Part shown: piece after piece, positions 26,842 to 35,599 of the stretch
Position numbering within the stretch: the first letter of the stretch is position 1
Layout of the letters: each line of letters opens with the position of its first letter
NCBI GenBank assembly: GCA_027592785.1
Contig: JAQCLD010000034.1
Span: 1 to 37,504, forward strand
Length of the DNA: 37,504 nt
Source of the DNA: Acidobacteriota bacterium
GTDB taxonomy: Bacteria > Acidobacteriota > Terriglobia > Bryobacterales > UBA6623
Reading direction: 5' to 3'
Program-made: the position numbers and the translations under genes
The notes under the pieces: generated by a model
What the model saw: only the letters and a program-made list of their open reading frames with translations
Told to the model about the DNA's origin: nothing
Database searches by the model: none

Positions 26842-28461
26842 ATGCTTTCCCGCAGCATACTTCTCGGCCTAGTCCTCGCCTCGTCGGCCTTCGCCCAGCA
26901 ACTCGCTCTCACCGAACTGGTTCTGCGCGCCGACCCGTCAGAGGTCGCCATACGGCCGCTCGACAGCATTCCGATTCAGGCCCTGTATTACGGCAAGGAC
27001 GGCGATCAACGCGTGCGGCTGCGGCTCGACGGAGCAACGTTCAGCCTCGCCGCGGAAAACACCGGCTTGCTCAGCAAGCCTTTCCGTTTCCAGGGCCAGG
27101 AAACCGAGGAGTTTTACGAAGCTCCCAGCCAGGGCTTGAGTTCCATCATTTTCGGACGCGCCAGCGCACAGTACGTCCTGCAAGATGCCGTCGTCTACAC
27201 CGCGCCCGCCGAGGCCGGCGCATACGAGATCCGCGCGTCGTTGAACGGCATCGAAGCGTCGCTGCAGATTACCGTCGCCGCCAACGCCCCCGGCCTGCGC
27301 CCTGACTAGACCACCTCATTTCCTGCTGAAGCGCCCTCCACCTACCCCTACCGCGCGCTCGCTGAACACTGGGCGCCCTTCATCGCTCAAGAAACCTGGT
27401 TCACGCCCAAGGCCGACTACCTCGCGCGTTTCGATCTCGATGGCGACTGGCAAGGCGCCGACAACTGGGAGGACGCCTTCGTCGGCTCCTCGCAAGCCTA
27501 CGTTTACTACGAGGCGATGGAAACTCAGACCCACTGGTTCCTTATCTACAACATGTTTCATCCGCGCGACTATTCCGACAAGTGCGTCGTCGGAAGTTGC
27601 CACGAGAACGACAACGAAGGCCTCATTCTCACTATCCGCAAGGACCGTACTCCCTTCGGCACGCTGCAGGTCATGGAGACCCTCGCCCATAACAACGTCT
27701 ACTCGCATGTCGCCGATTCTTCCATCCGCTCCGGCATCCACAACATCGACGGCGGAATCGAACTCTGGCAAGACAGCCACCCGGTTGCCTTCATCGAGTC
27801 CGGCGGACACGGCGTGTACGGCTCGACGTCAAGCCACTCGCGGTTTACGCTGGAATCCGGAAAATTCACCGGGGGCACCGGCGTTACTTACGTCTACAAG
27901 GGCCGGGCAGAGCGCCCCACGGGCCCTGACGATAGGGAAGTCGGCTACGAGTTGCTGTCGATCTATGACCATTGGTGGCTGCGCTCTCAACTAAGCACCG
28001 CCCGAGCAGATGGAACCTTCGACGCCTACTACGTTTATCTTCCAGCCCGGAACCGGCCACGAACGCCCTACCGCGAAATCGCCGGCTCCTTCCTCGGGCG
28101 CACCGAGAGCGAGAACAAGGCCAAGCCCTTCTGGGGTTGGCACGACAATCGCTCCCGCAAGAGAAACATGATCGCGACAGGCCAGTGGGGTCTCGATCCG
28201 GCCTATTCCGTTGCCCAGAATCTCAGGATTCCCCGGCCGGTCTCGCTCGACTACATCTACAACCCTTACCTCGGGTTCGGAACTCCGGACCGCACCATCA
28301 CGGCGACGCCCGCAGTTCCCGTTGCGACAGCCTCGGCCCAGGCCCCAACTGCGGCCCCGGCGCCGCCCGCGCGATCCACCGCTGTCCAGCCTACTGCGGC
28401 GGCCACGAGCGTTTTCGACAAGCACATCGAATTGCTTCGCCTCGGCGGATTCGAGTTCTAG
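26842..28461 (+). CDS. Exported protein of unknown function, interrupted by in-frame TAG at codon 156
   Basis: One frame runs 155 codons, hits TAG (27307-27309), then continues uninterrupted for 383 codons to TAG 28461. The N-terminus is a signal peptide (MLSRSILLGLVLASSAFAQQ) followed by a beta-rich Ig-like region (LVLRADPSEVAIRPLDSIPI ... EAGAYEIRASLNGIEASLQI). After the TAG comes a large domain rich in Trp, His, Tyr and Asp (YRALAEHWAPFIAQETWF, FDLDGDWQGADNWEDAF, VYYEAMETQTHWFLIYNMFH, ESGGHGVYG), apparently a secreted enzyme- or lectin-like fold I cannot name. A Pro/Ala/Thr-rich linker and a short DKHIELLRLGGFEF tail close it. The TAG falls between the two domains. Without readthrough, the downstream part would lack an export signal (first ATG 27517). 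It follows the RND operon by 42 bp and converges on the AI-2E gene. Confidence 0.65.
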
Positions 28462-28474
28462 GACACTTCGAGCT

Positions 28475-29539
28475 TTAGACTGCTTCCGTCGCGGAATCCA
28501 CGTCGATCGGTCCGGGACCCAGCAAGACGGAAATCCACTGCGTTTCCGAGCCCGACTCCATGGCGATCTTCACTCCCATCGTCAGCGGAATCGACAACAG
28601 CATGCCTACCGGCCCAAGCACCCAGCCCCAGAAAACCAACGACAGCAATACGGCGAACGGCGAGAGTCCCAACCCCCGGCCCATCACCCGCGGCTCCACG
28701 ATGTTTCCCAGCACGTTGTTGATCAGCATGAACCCGATAATGATCGCCAGCGAAGAGCCGCCGCCTAAACGCAACAGCGCCAACAGCGTCGGCGGTATCG
28801 CCGCCAATATCGATCCGACGTTCGGGATGTAGTTGAGAAAGAAGGCGAGCACACCCCAGAGCACCGGGAAATCAACCCCGACCGCAGCGCACATAATTCC
28901 CGCCAGCAGCCCCGTCAGCAGACTGATCCAAGTCTTCATCACTAAGTAGCGGTTGATGCTTACGAATAGTTGCTGGAACCTCTCCAGGTGCACGCCCCTG
29001 TCTCCAAACGCCACCCGCATCTTGTCCGGCAACGTTGAGGCTTCCAACAGCAAGAACACCGCCAGAATGAATACCAAAAAACCGTTGGCAATGATTCCGC
29101 CAACACCGGCGAAGACTTTCGCGGCTAGGTCCAACGCCCGTGCCGGGTCGACCAAATCGCCTAGTTGCGAGTCCAGGTTGGCCGCTAGCCCATACTACGC
29201 TAGCAATCGGCTGGCCGACTCGTAATGGCCCTGGATCAGAACTTGGTAATCCGGTATCTGCTGTCGAAACTGCGTGACCGACGTTCCGACCAGCATCGCA
29301 ATCGCTCCCAGTGCGCCGATGGCGGCGCCCATGGCGATAACCAATCCCACCGTAAACGGTACGCCCTTCCTTTGCAGGAAGAATACTGGAGGCGCAACGG
29401 CCACTGCCAGGAACAGCGCCGCCAACACCAAGACAACCACGTCGCTTGCCGCCTTGAGGCCCGCTGTGATCACGACGAAAGCGGCGACATTCACAAGAAT
29501 GCCGGCCCGGGAGGCGGGTGAAGCGGAAGTGCTGGCCAC
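28475..29539 (-). CDS. AI-2E family transporter, interrupted by in-frame TAG
   Basis: Read on the minus strand from GTG 29539, the frame encodes 114 residues, a TAG (+ strand CTA at 29195-29197), then 239 codons to TAA 28475, together about 353 residues, the usual length of this polytopic permease family (TqsA/YdiK/PerM-like). The N-terminal part has two hydrophobic hairpins (AGILVNVAAFVVITAGLKAA, VGLVIAMGAAIGALGAIAML). The TAG is in the soluble loop after TM3 (ASRLLA, stop, YGLAANLDSQLGDL). The C-terminal part carries the family signature WGVLAFFLNYIPNVGSILAAIPP, NVLGNIVEPRVMGRGLGLSP and FWGWVLGPVGMLLSIPLT. Some members export the AI-2 signal; others are ion/Na+-linked exporters, so the substrate is not predictable. 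Separate restart at TTG 29155 would omit TM1-3. Pseudogene, error or readthrough. Confidence 0.75.
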
Positions 29540-29570
29540 GAGGACTAGGTTAGAACACGCACCACCAAAA

Positions 29571-29597
29571 AGGCGCCGACCACTACGGTCGGCGCCT
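29571..29597 (-). terminator. Strong rho-independent terminator of the DUF885 gene
   Basis: A perfect 11-bp inverted repeat (AGGCGCCGACC / GGTCGGCGCCT) with a five-base loop (ACTAC on the + strand). The minus-strand RNA continues directly into a run of five U (the AAAAA at 29567-29571 on the + strand). It sits 33 bp after the DUF885 stop and 32 bp before the AI-2E start. It therefore separates the two minus-strand genes into different transcripts, so the AI-2E gene would need its own promoter in the remaining few bases or run on read-through. Confidence 0.9.
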
Positions 29598-29629
29598 CTA
29601 TCACGTCCGTTCGAGGGTGTGTCTGTCCG

Positions 29630-31438
29630 CTACTCCAAGCGGCCTTGGCCCTCGGTAGTTAGGTAAACCAGTTCAGCCGGAGGAAGCGCACCGGCGCCAA
29701 GAGCCTTGCTGTGGAAGGAGCTGAATTTGAAGTCCGTGGTGATTTCCTGGTAACGAGTCCGTACGCGCAACCACTGTTTTGAGCCAATGTAGGCGATGGC
29801 GAAGTTCGTCGGGTTCAACTGGATTGAGCGCACAGCCGAAGACACGGCTCCAGCCTCCATAAACACCTGACGTTGCAACATCGTCTCCGCTTCGTCCACC
29901 GACATGTTCTGCGTATGCATCTTGATGTCGAGTATGGCGCTGGCCAAGAACTCCACCTTATACTTCAGCCAGTTCAACTGGAAATTCTGGCTGCTCTTGT
30001 TGAAGTCTTCGTCCATCGTCGAGGTCGCCAGGTACATGCTCCAGCCGCTAATGTAGGCGCGATTGCCGTTGACGTTGCGCACCAGGCGCGTCGCCTCGCT
30101 CATGTCCGGGTCGCCGGTAGCAGCGACCGCCGATTGCAGGTAGCGTGCCAACGCGTCGACGGCGACGATCTGCAATTTGAAATTGTTATATTCCCGCAGT
30201 TTGGCAAGCACTGCCCTGCGGTCGGCGGTCGCCGGCAATGGCGAAACCCAGAAGTACGTACCTAAATCCGGATGCAACACAGGCGCGCCTTCAAACGCGC
30301 TAACCGGGAAGCGCTCCCGCAAGAATGCGGGCGTTTGTGAAACGGAAAGCTCCACGCCGCTGGGGAACTCCATCAGTTCCTCTTGCAGCATGAACGCCTT
30401 CGCCGTTTCAATATTTTCTTCGATCCGTGCCACGGCGCCGTCTTCGCTGGTCAAGCGATTGGCGTCTGAAACGATATCGAGAATGTCGCGCATCAGGGCG
30501 AAGTCGCTCGGCGGGCGTTGGTTGCCGTAGATGCCGCGGTGAATCGGTCGTGCTACGGCCATCAAGCGGCTATAGGCGTCGTCGTAGTCCGCTTGCAACT
30601 CGGTCTGCAGCTGGTCCAGACTCAAATCGTCCAAAGAACTGTCGACTTTCAGCTTCTGCTCAAACAAGCTGGAACCCATGCGCCAGTCGCCCGCTGTTGC
30701 CAGCCCGCTAAGAAAGGTGTCGAAGCCCTGCAGGGCGCTTACGGCGCCATCCGCCGCTGCTGAGTAGTCGGGTCCGCTCGCGCTAGGCATCTGCGCCGGG
30801 ATGTCCTCGCCGATCATTTCGATCAACCCGGCCACCTGGCTCTTCGTGGCTGCAATCTGTAGTGCGGAAGACGCCGTCAGGTTTTGCTGAGCCTGCCCAA
30901 GAAACTCGGGAACTTTCTGCAATCTTGCCGTGATATGCCCGGCCCTTGCGCTCTCGGAGGCATAGGCTTGGAGTGTCGGGACCAATAGTGCTCGGCCCAG
31001 AATCTCCATGCAGAAATTCGGGTCCGTGGCGTACCGTTGCCGCGTCTGCAGTTCAAACAGCACTCGCTCTGTACGATCCTCCATCGAGGTCAAATCCGCG
31101 AAGATCTCGCCGCGCAGTTTGCTGCGGTCCGGCATCTTCTCGGGGTCACGCAACGTGTTGACGATCTGGCTCATGTAGGCCACGCGGGCCTGGATGCCGG
31201 AGGAAGAGTAGTCGCCCAGCTGCTCGTCGAGCTGAACCGTCCCTTCAGGGCCATCGTGAGTGTGATACCCCACCTCCGTAGCCAAGACTGGTTCCATCGC
31301 CAAGGTCTGATAAGCGAATTCCTTTACTACGGCCTCCGCATCCTCTGGCGTCGGTCCGATACTGCATTCCATTCCCATCAAGAACGGAATCGTTACGGCC
31401 CCGATCAATAGCTTCTGCTTCAGGTTCAAGCTCATCAT
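29630..31438 (-). CDS. DUF885 family protein with degenerate active-site motifs
   Basis: A 602-residue exported protein. N-terminal hydrophobic signal (LLIGAVTIPFLMGMECS); the Cys is in a poor lipobox (MEC), so lipidation is uncertain. Segments match DUF885 in order: VKEFAYQTLAMEPVLATEVG near 38-57, GTYFWVSPLP, the region of the family's EAYPGHHLQ, GWxxY, and the C-terminal block HTQNMSVDEAETMLQRQVFM with YIGSKQWLRVR. In typical DUF885 proteins the His-His and the Glu before GWALY look like a metal site. Here those positions read VAVDALARYLQ and ISGWSMYLA, lacking the His pair and the Glu. Membership is fairly secure from the conserved frame; I infer a non-catalytic or altered protein. Two ATGs (31438, 31435) compete. 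TAG stop, then a strong terminator. A promoter is likely in the 121 bp upstream. Confidence 0.75.
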   Translation of the reverse strand: MMSLNLKQKLLIGAVTIPFLMGMECSIGPTPEDAEAVVKEFAYQTLAMEPVLATEVGYHTHDGPEGTVQLDEQLGDYSSSGIQARVAYMSQIVNTLRDPEKMPDRSKLRGEIFADLTSMEDRTERVLFELQTRQRYATDPNFCMEILGRALLVPTLQAYASESARAGHITARLQKVPEFLGQAQQNLTASSALQIAATKSQVAGLIEMIGEDIPAQMPSASGPDYSAAADGAVSALQGFDTFLSGLATAGDWRMGSSLFEQKLKVDSSLDDLSLDQLQTELQADYDDAYSRLMAVARPIHRGIYGNQRPPSDFALMRDILDIVSDANRLTSEDGAVARIEENIETAKAFMLQEELMEFPSGVELSVSQTPAFLRERFPVSAFEGAPVLHPDLGTYFWVSPLPATADRRAVLAKLREYNNFKLQIVAVDALARYLQSAVAATGDPDMSEATRLVRNVNGNRAYISGWSMYLATSTMDEDFNKSSQNFQLNWLKYKVEFLASAILDIKMHTQNMSVDEAETMLQRQVFMEAGAVSSAVRSIQLNPTNFAIAYIGSKQWLRVRTRYQEITTDFKFSSFHSKALGAGALPPAELVYLTTEGQGRLE

Positions 31439-31559
31439 CCTTATCCCATTATCCGCGGGGGCGAAGACTAGCGGCCGGCCAGGTGCGCCAGCGTCAAAGC
31501 CCTCCCAGAATCACCATCTTACTGTTCTAATGCCTACTCGATCAATCGTTTCGTATGTT

Positions 31560-33362
31560 TCAGAACGGAAATGCAATCGGCGCCAGCCACGCTGCCATCA
31601 GCGCCAACAAGATCGATAGCGGCAACCCTATGCGCGTGAAGTCCAAAAACCGGTAGCCGCCAGGGCCGTAGACTAGCAAATTCGTCTGGTATCCGATCGG
31701 CGTCAAGAAGCTCGTACCCGCTCCTAGCAGCAGCGTAAATGCGAACGGCTCCGGCCGTAGGCCCAGCTCCGCCGCCGCCGCCATGGCAATCGGAAACATC
31801 AGCGCCGCGGCGCCGTTGTTCGTCAGCGCCTGCGCTAATGCCGTCGTCAGCATGAAGATGGCCAGCAAAATCCCTCGCGGCCCCATCCCCAGGGCTCGAG
31901 CGAAGCCCAGTAACTCATCGGCAATTACCAAAGCGGCGCCGGAACTGGCCATCGCTGCTCCAATTCCCAAAGCCGATGCGATCACCACGATCACTTGAAT
32001 GCTTACGCTCCCGCGCGCCTCGCCGACAGTCAGGCATCCCGTTAGGATCATCGCCAGTGCGGCGGCTAGACCGAGCACGACAGGCGGCACCGAGCCGTAC
32101 GCCAGCGCCGCCACCAAGAGTACGAAGATGCCCAAAGCCGTCGATGCTTTCTCGTGCCGTACGCGGTTCGACCCGGCAACATTCGACACCAAATAAAAAT
32201 CGCCGCTGTTGCGATAGCCGTCGACAAAATCTCGATGCGTCTCCAACAACAAGGTGTCGCCGGCATGAATTTCGATGTCGCCGACCTTCCTGCGAACCTG
32301 CCCGCCGTTGCGATGGACAGCGATGATCGCGGCGTTATAGGTTGTTCGGAAACGCGTCTGTTTCACGGTACGGCCGATCAGTGGCGAGTTGTGTGAGATA
32401 ACCGCTTCCACCAGTGCGCGCTCGTTTGCCGCCGAGCTGACCTTCTCTATCTGGTCCGTCGCTGGAATCAGGCCGCGGATCTTGCGAAGATCGACGACCG
32501 ACTCCAGAATTCCTGCAAAAGCGAGAATGTCCCCCGCTCGCAGAATCGTTTCTGGCGGCGGTGCAGGCATCTGCTCGTCGCCTCGTTCGATTTGCGTCAA
32601 GTACAGACCCGGCAACTGGCGTAGTCCGGCGGCCTCGATACTCTTGGCCACGATCGGCGAGTCGGGCCTGATCTCCATCTGCACCGTGTAGCGGCGCGTA
32701 TCCACCGCTTGCTGCTCGGCTGGCTTGCGTTCCGGCAGCAGCCATTTCGAAGTCAGCAAGATAAACGCAATGCCGATGATGACCGTCGGTATCCCCAGCA
32801 GCCCAGGCCCCCAAAAGTACAAATTAGGCGACAACGGCTCCAATCCGGGGGTGTCGCGCGCGTACTCCTGATACAGGCCCATCACCACCAGGTTCGAAGC
32901 GCTGCCGATCAACGTCAGTTTGCCGCCCAAGACCGCCGCGAAGCTGAGCGGCATGTACAACTTCGAAGGGCTGACGCGAATCTTCCGCGCCCAGTCATTG
33001 ACGATCGGCAGGTACATGACCACGATCGGCGTATTGTTCAGGAACGCTGACAACAAGGCCACCGGTCCCATCAGGCGGAACTGCGCCGCCATCACGCTCT
33101 TCGGTCGGCCTAGTAGCGACTGAGCCATGCGATTCGTCGCGCCCGTCTCCGTCAAGCCAGCGGCGACAACGAACAGCGCGCCGATCATCAACACTGCCGG
33201 ATGTGCAAAGCCTGCCAATCCCGCCTGCAAGTCGACTGCGCCGAAGAGCAGCAGCGTCACCAGCCCGCCCAACAGCGCGGTCTCCACAGCCACCACGTTG
33301 GCTGCGGGCAGCACAATGATGGCGACGACGACGGCGACGCTAAGCCAGGCAGCTGTGTTCAT
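31560..33362 (-). CDS. SLC13-family (ArsB/NhaD-type) permease with two TrkA-C domains
   Basis: A 600-residue inner-membrane transporter. TM block one (about 1-200) includes VLMIGALFVVAAGLTETGAT and the hairpin LLSAFLNNTPIVVMYLPIV, a hallmark of the ion-transporter/SLC13 fold. Then KLTLIGSASNLVVMGLYQEY repeats the N-T/S-x-N substrate-site pattern. Residues about 215-390 hold two RCK_C/TrkA-C domains (VQMEIRPDSPIVAKSIEAAGL...; LVEAVISHNSPLIGRTVKQTR...) that bind ligands and gate transport. The second TM block has LTTALAQALTNNGAAALMFPIA and FLTPIGYQTNLLVYGPGGY. Bacterial members of this two-TrkA-C type carry dicarboxylate or sulfate, so the substrate is open. It starts 29 bp after the zapA stop, likely in the same transcript. 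TGA stop. Confidence 0.87.
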   Translation of the reverse strand: MNTAAWLSVAVVVAIIVLPAANVVAVETALLGGLVTLLLFGAVDLQAGLAGFAHPAVLMIGALFVVAAGLTETGATNRMAQSLLGRPKSVMAAQFRLMGPVALLSAFLNNTPIVVMYLPIVNDWARKIRVSPSKLYMPLSFAAVLGGKLTLIGSASNLVVMGLYQEYARDTPGLEPLSPNLYFWGPGLLGIPTVIIGIAFILLTSKWLLPERKPAEQQAVDTRRYTVQMEIRPDSPIVAKSIEAAGLRQLPGLYLTQIERGDEQMPAPPPETILRAGDILAFAGILESVVDLRKIRGLIPATDQIEKVSSAANERALVEAVISHNSPLIGRTVKQTRFRTTYNAAIIAVHRNGGQVRRKVGDIEIHAGDTLLLETHRDFVDGYRNSGDFYLVSNVAGSNRVRHEKASTALGIFVLLVAALAYGSVPPVVLGLAAALAMILTGCLTVGEARGSVSIQVIVVIASALGIGAAMASSGAALVIADELLGFARALGMGPRGILLAIFMLTTALAQALTNNGAAALMFPIAMAAAAELGLRPEPFAFTLLLGAGTSFLTPIGYQTNLLVYGPGGYRFLDFTRIGLPLSILLALMAAWLAPIAFPF

Positions 33363-33391
33363 GTGTGTTCAGGAAAGCTCGGCTTGCCAAG

Positions 33392-33691
33392 CTACTTGGA
33401 CGCTTCTTTGACAGCCTTATCCAGTAAGGCGGCGAGCGAAGAACTCTTGGCGTCCACCAAACTCTGCAGTTCGGCATGTTTGTCTTTCAGGGCATACAAC
33501 TCGTCGGCTAACTCCAGGGCGGCCAACACCGCGATACGGTAATTGTCCGCTGAGGCCCCCCGGTCCGCGATGCGGTTCATCCTTTGGTCCACCATCTCGG
33601 CGATCTGACGCACCCGGTCCGCGTCTTCGTCGCTGCGTAGCCGATAGACCTGCCCGAAGATCTGTACCGGTGTGCCTTGATTCGCCTTCAT
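33392..33691 (-). CDS. zapA: Cell division protein ZapA
   Basis: A 99-residue FtsZ-ring-associated protein that bundles FtsZ protofilaments. The ZapA globular N-terminus is clear (PVQIFGQVYRLRSDEDADRVRQIAEMVDQRM), followed by the NYRIAVLAALELADELYALK helix and a C-terminal coiled coil (DKHAELQSLVDAKSSSLAAL). The start ATG 33691 fits the family start. It is 30 bp downstream of the coiled-coil zapB-like gene on the same strand, and this pairing supports both calls. The SLC13 gene follows 29 bp later. No 6S RNA, which often follows zapA in other bacteria, fits in that gap. Stop TAG. Confidence 0.9.
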   Translation of the reverse strand: MKANQGTPVQIFGQVYRLRSDEDADRVRQIAEMVDQRMNRIADRGASADNYRIAVLAALELADELYALKDKHAELQSLVDAKSSSLAALLDKAVKEASK

Positions 33692-33721
33692 GCTTCTTGG
33701 GCCCGTCCGGCGGCAGCCCGT

Positions 33722-34003
33722 TTAGCCGATCGATTCGATACGCTCGAGCAGGGACTCGACCCGACTGCGCACCGACCGCTGTACCTTGTCCGCAGCCGAG
33801 TTCTCGCTGCGAAGTTGATTCACGGATTCTTCCAACTGGCTGATCTTCCCCTCCAACTCCGCCGCACGAGCTTCCGCCTGTTCTCTTAGCGCCCGGGCCT
33901 CTTGCAGTTGATCGACGATGGCAATGATCTTGTTTTCCAGCAGATCAAGAGCCGCAGTCTCGTTGGCATCAGCCGCTGACAGTGTTTCGCTCGTCGTTTC
34001 CAT
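33722..34003 (-). CDS. zapB: Small coiled-coil division protein, ZapB-like
   Basis: A 93-residue acidic protein that is nearly all coiled coil: LLENKIIAIVDQLQEARALREQ, AEARAAELEGKISQLEESV, NQLRSEN, then RSRVESLLERIESIG. Heptad spacing of Leu/Ile is regular from about 20 to 70, and the terminal RVESLLERIESI segment resembles that of the ZapB/GT-rich anchoring family located before zapA in many diderm phyla. ZapB connects ZapA to the chromosome or nucleoid and supports Z-ring condensation. It starts at ATG 34003 and is directly upstream of zapA. The TAA stop is 30 bp from zapA. Coiled coils are low in information, so the name depends mainly on context. Confidence 0.7.
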   Translation of the reverse strand: METTSETLSAADANETAALDLLENKIIAIVDQLQEARALREQAEARAAELEGKISQLEESVNQLRSENSAADKVQRSVRSRVESLLERIESIG

Positions 34004-34029
34004 ACGAATATCAGATTCCTATAATCCTA

Positions 34030-34064
34030 CCCCAAAGGGGCATAGCTGTAGCCTTCGGGGCTAC
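34030..34064 (-). terminator. Two small hairpins after the amidase gene
   Basis: CCCC-AAA-GGGG (34030-34040) and GTAGCC / GGCTAC with a five-base loop (34048-34064) lie between the amidase stop (34070) and the zapB start (34003). No T-run follows on the minus strand, so intrinsic termination would be weak. They could lower read-through from the amidase into the division genes. Confidence 0.35.
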
Positions 34065-34069
34065 CTTTA

Positions 34070-35467
34070 TCAGTCACTTCCCAGCAAAACTTCGAGTTTT
34101 CGCGCAACGGCGACCGCGGTGGCGTCAGCGAACTTCCGTGCTACCACCTGAACGCCGATCGGCATCCCCTCCGCGGACCGCCCAACCGGTACGACTGCCG
34201 CCGGATTGCCGGTCATATTGAAGACCTGCGAGTAGCTGAATACCTGCGGGTACGTCGCCTTCCGGCCCGCAATCGTCCATTCCCGTTGGCCGTGCGGATA
34301 CGCCGGAACCGCCGCAACTGGGCACAGCAGGACCGGGAAGTCCTCCATGCGCTTTGCCAACCGTGCGCTGAACAGATCCCGCTGCACCCAGGCGTCCAGG
34401 AACTCCGGGTAGGACATGCGCTCCGCCTCTTCTCGCGTGGCCAACAGTTCCCACGACAGCGGGTGTACCTGGTCTTCCTTGCCGCCGATCATCGGTTCGA
34501 CCAGCGTTCGCGCCGCTACCCCAAAAAGTTTCCACCAACAGTCAATGGCCCCGTTCATGCCAGTCCACTCGTAGGGCCTCACGTCAAAGCCGTCTGACTC
34601 CAACAATGTAGCCGCCCGTTCCACCGCCGATCGCGTCTCTTCGGTAACCGGCGCGACACCATCATCCGTATACCATCCGATCCGCAACTTCTTCAGAATC
34701 TCCGCGGAAGGCGGCGTCACCGGCGCCGGCGCCGACTGCGCATCACCCGCGTCTGGTCCTGCCGTCGCCTCCAACAGCAACTGCAAGTCGGTCGCAGACC
34801 GCGCCATGGGGCCGATCAGCCCCATATAACCGCCTGGCCCCGAGCATCCGGGGAAGTGTCCCGTTCTGGGAATTACGCCCGGCGTCGGCTTCAGCCCAAA
34901 AATCCCGCAGAAGTGCGCCGGGACGCGTATCGAACCCCCTCCGTCGCTGCCCATCCCGCCCGCCGACATGCCGTCCGCGATCGCCGCCGCCTCGCCGCCG
35001 CTCGATCCGCCCGCCGTGAAAGCTTGGTTCAGCGGGTGGTTAGTGCGCCCGTGGAGATGATTGTCCGTCTCATAAGACATCAACATGTCCGGCGTGTTGG
35101 TCACGCCCAAGATCACCGCTCCTGCCCGCCGCAAGCGCGACACGAGTACCGCATCCCTCTGCGCACGCCTTCCGCGGCGAAAATTCGAGCCGCATTCGCA
35201 CAGCCGCCCGGCCACATCGATCGACGACTTAATCGTCAAAGGAACCCCATGCAAGGGGCCGCTAGCCTCACCCCGTGCGACGGCCCGGTCCGCTTCGTCC
35301 GCCGCCGCGAGAGCCTCATCCGCAGCCAGATCCACGATCGCGTTAACGGCGCTGTGGCGGGCCTCGTAGCGCGCCAAGCAAGCCTCGATTAGCTCTCGCG
35401 AAGAGATCTGTTTGCGCCGAATTTTGCCCGCCAGTTCTCCAGCCGTCGCATGCAGAAGTTCGCTCAT
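34070..35467 (-). CDS. Amidase-signature family amidase
   Basis: A 465-residue hydrolase of the amidase-signature family (GatA/fatty-acid amide hydrolase/6-aminohexanoate-type). The catalytic Ser-cisSer-Lys triad is visible: Lys about 80 in HGVPLTIKSS, cis-Ser about 155 in TAGGSSGGEAA, nucleophile Ser about 179 in GSDGGGSIRVPA. Spacing between the two Ser is 24, as in FAAH. The HFCGIFGLKPTPGVIP loop is typical. The absence of gatB or gatC nearby argues against being the tRNA amidotransferase subunit. The C-terminal half (PVAAVPAYPHGQ, MTGNPAAVVPVG) matches amidases acting on free substrates. ATG 35467. No signal peptide, hence cytoplasmic. Substrate not predictable. It diverges from the M23 peptidase. 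Confidence 0.92.
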   Translation of the reverse strand: MSELLHATAGELAGKIRRKQISSRELIEACLARYEARHSAVNAIVDLAADEALAAADEADRAVARGEASGPLHGVPLTIKSSIDVAGRLCECGSNFRRGRRAQRDAVLVSRLRRAGAVILGVTNTPDMLMSYETDNHLHGRTNHPLNQAFTAGGSSGGEAAAIADGMSAGGMGSDGGGSIRVPAHFCGIFGLKPTPGVIPRTGHFPGCSGPGGYMGLIGPMARSATDLQLLLEATAGPDAGDAQSAPAPVTPPSAEILKKLRIGWYTDDGVAPVTEETRSAVERAATLLESDGFDVRPYEWTGMNGAIDCWWKLFGVAARTLVEPMIGGKEDQVHPLSWELLATREEAERMSYPEFLDAWVQRDLFSARLAKRMEDFPVLLCPVAAVPAYPHGQREWTIAGRKATYPQVFSYSQVFNMTGNPAAVVPVGRSAEGMPIGVQVVARKFADATAVAVARKLEVLLGSD

Positions 35468-35599
35468 TGCTCCCTCTCCATATTTGCAGGTCAGCCGGGT
35501 CGACCGTGCGTTCTAAAGCGTTCCGCTGAGGTACGGCCGGGCCGGATTTGCACTATGATCCATACTTCGGAGGCGTATGTCTGCCGATCGTCCATTCAT

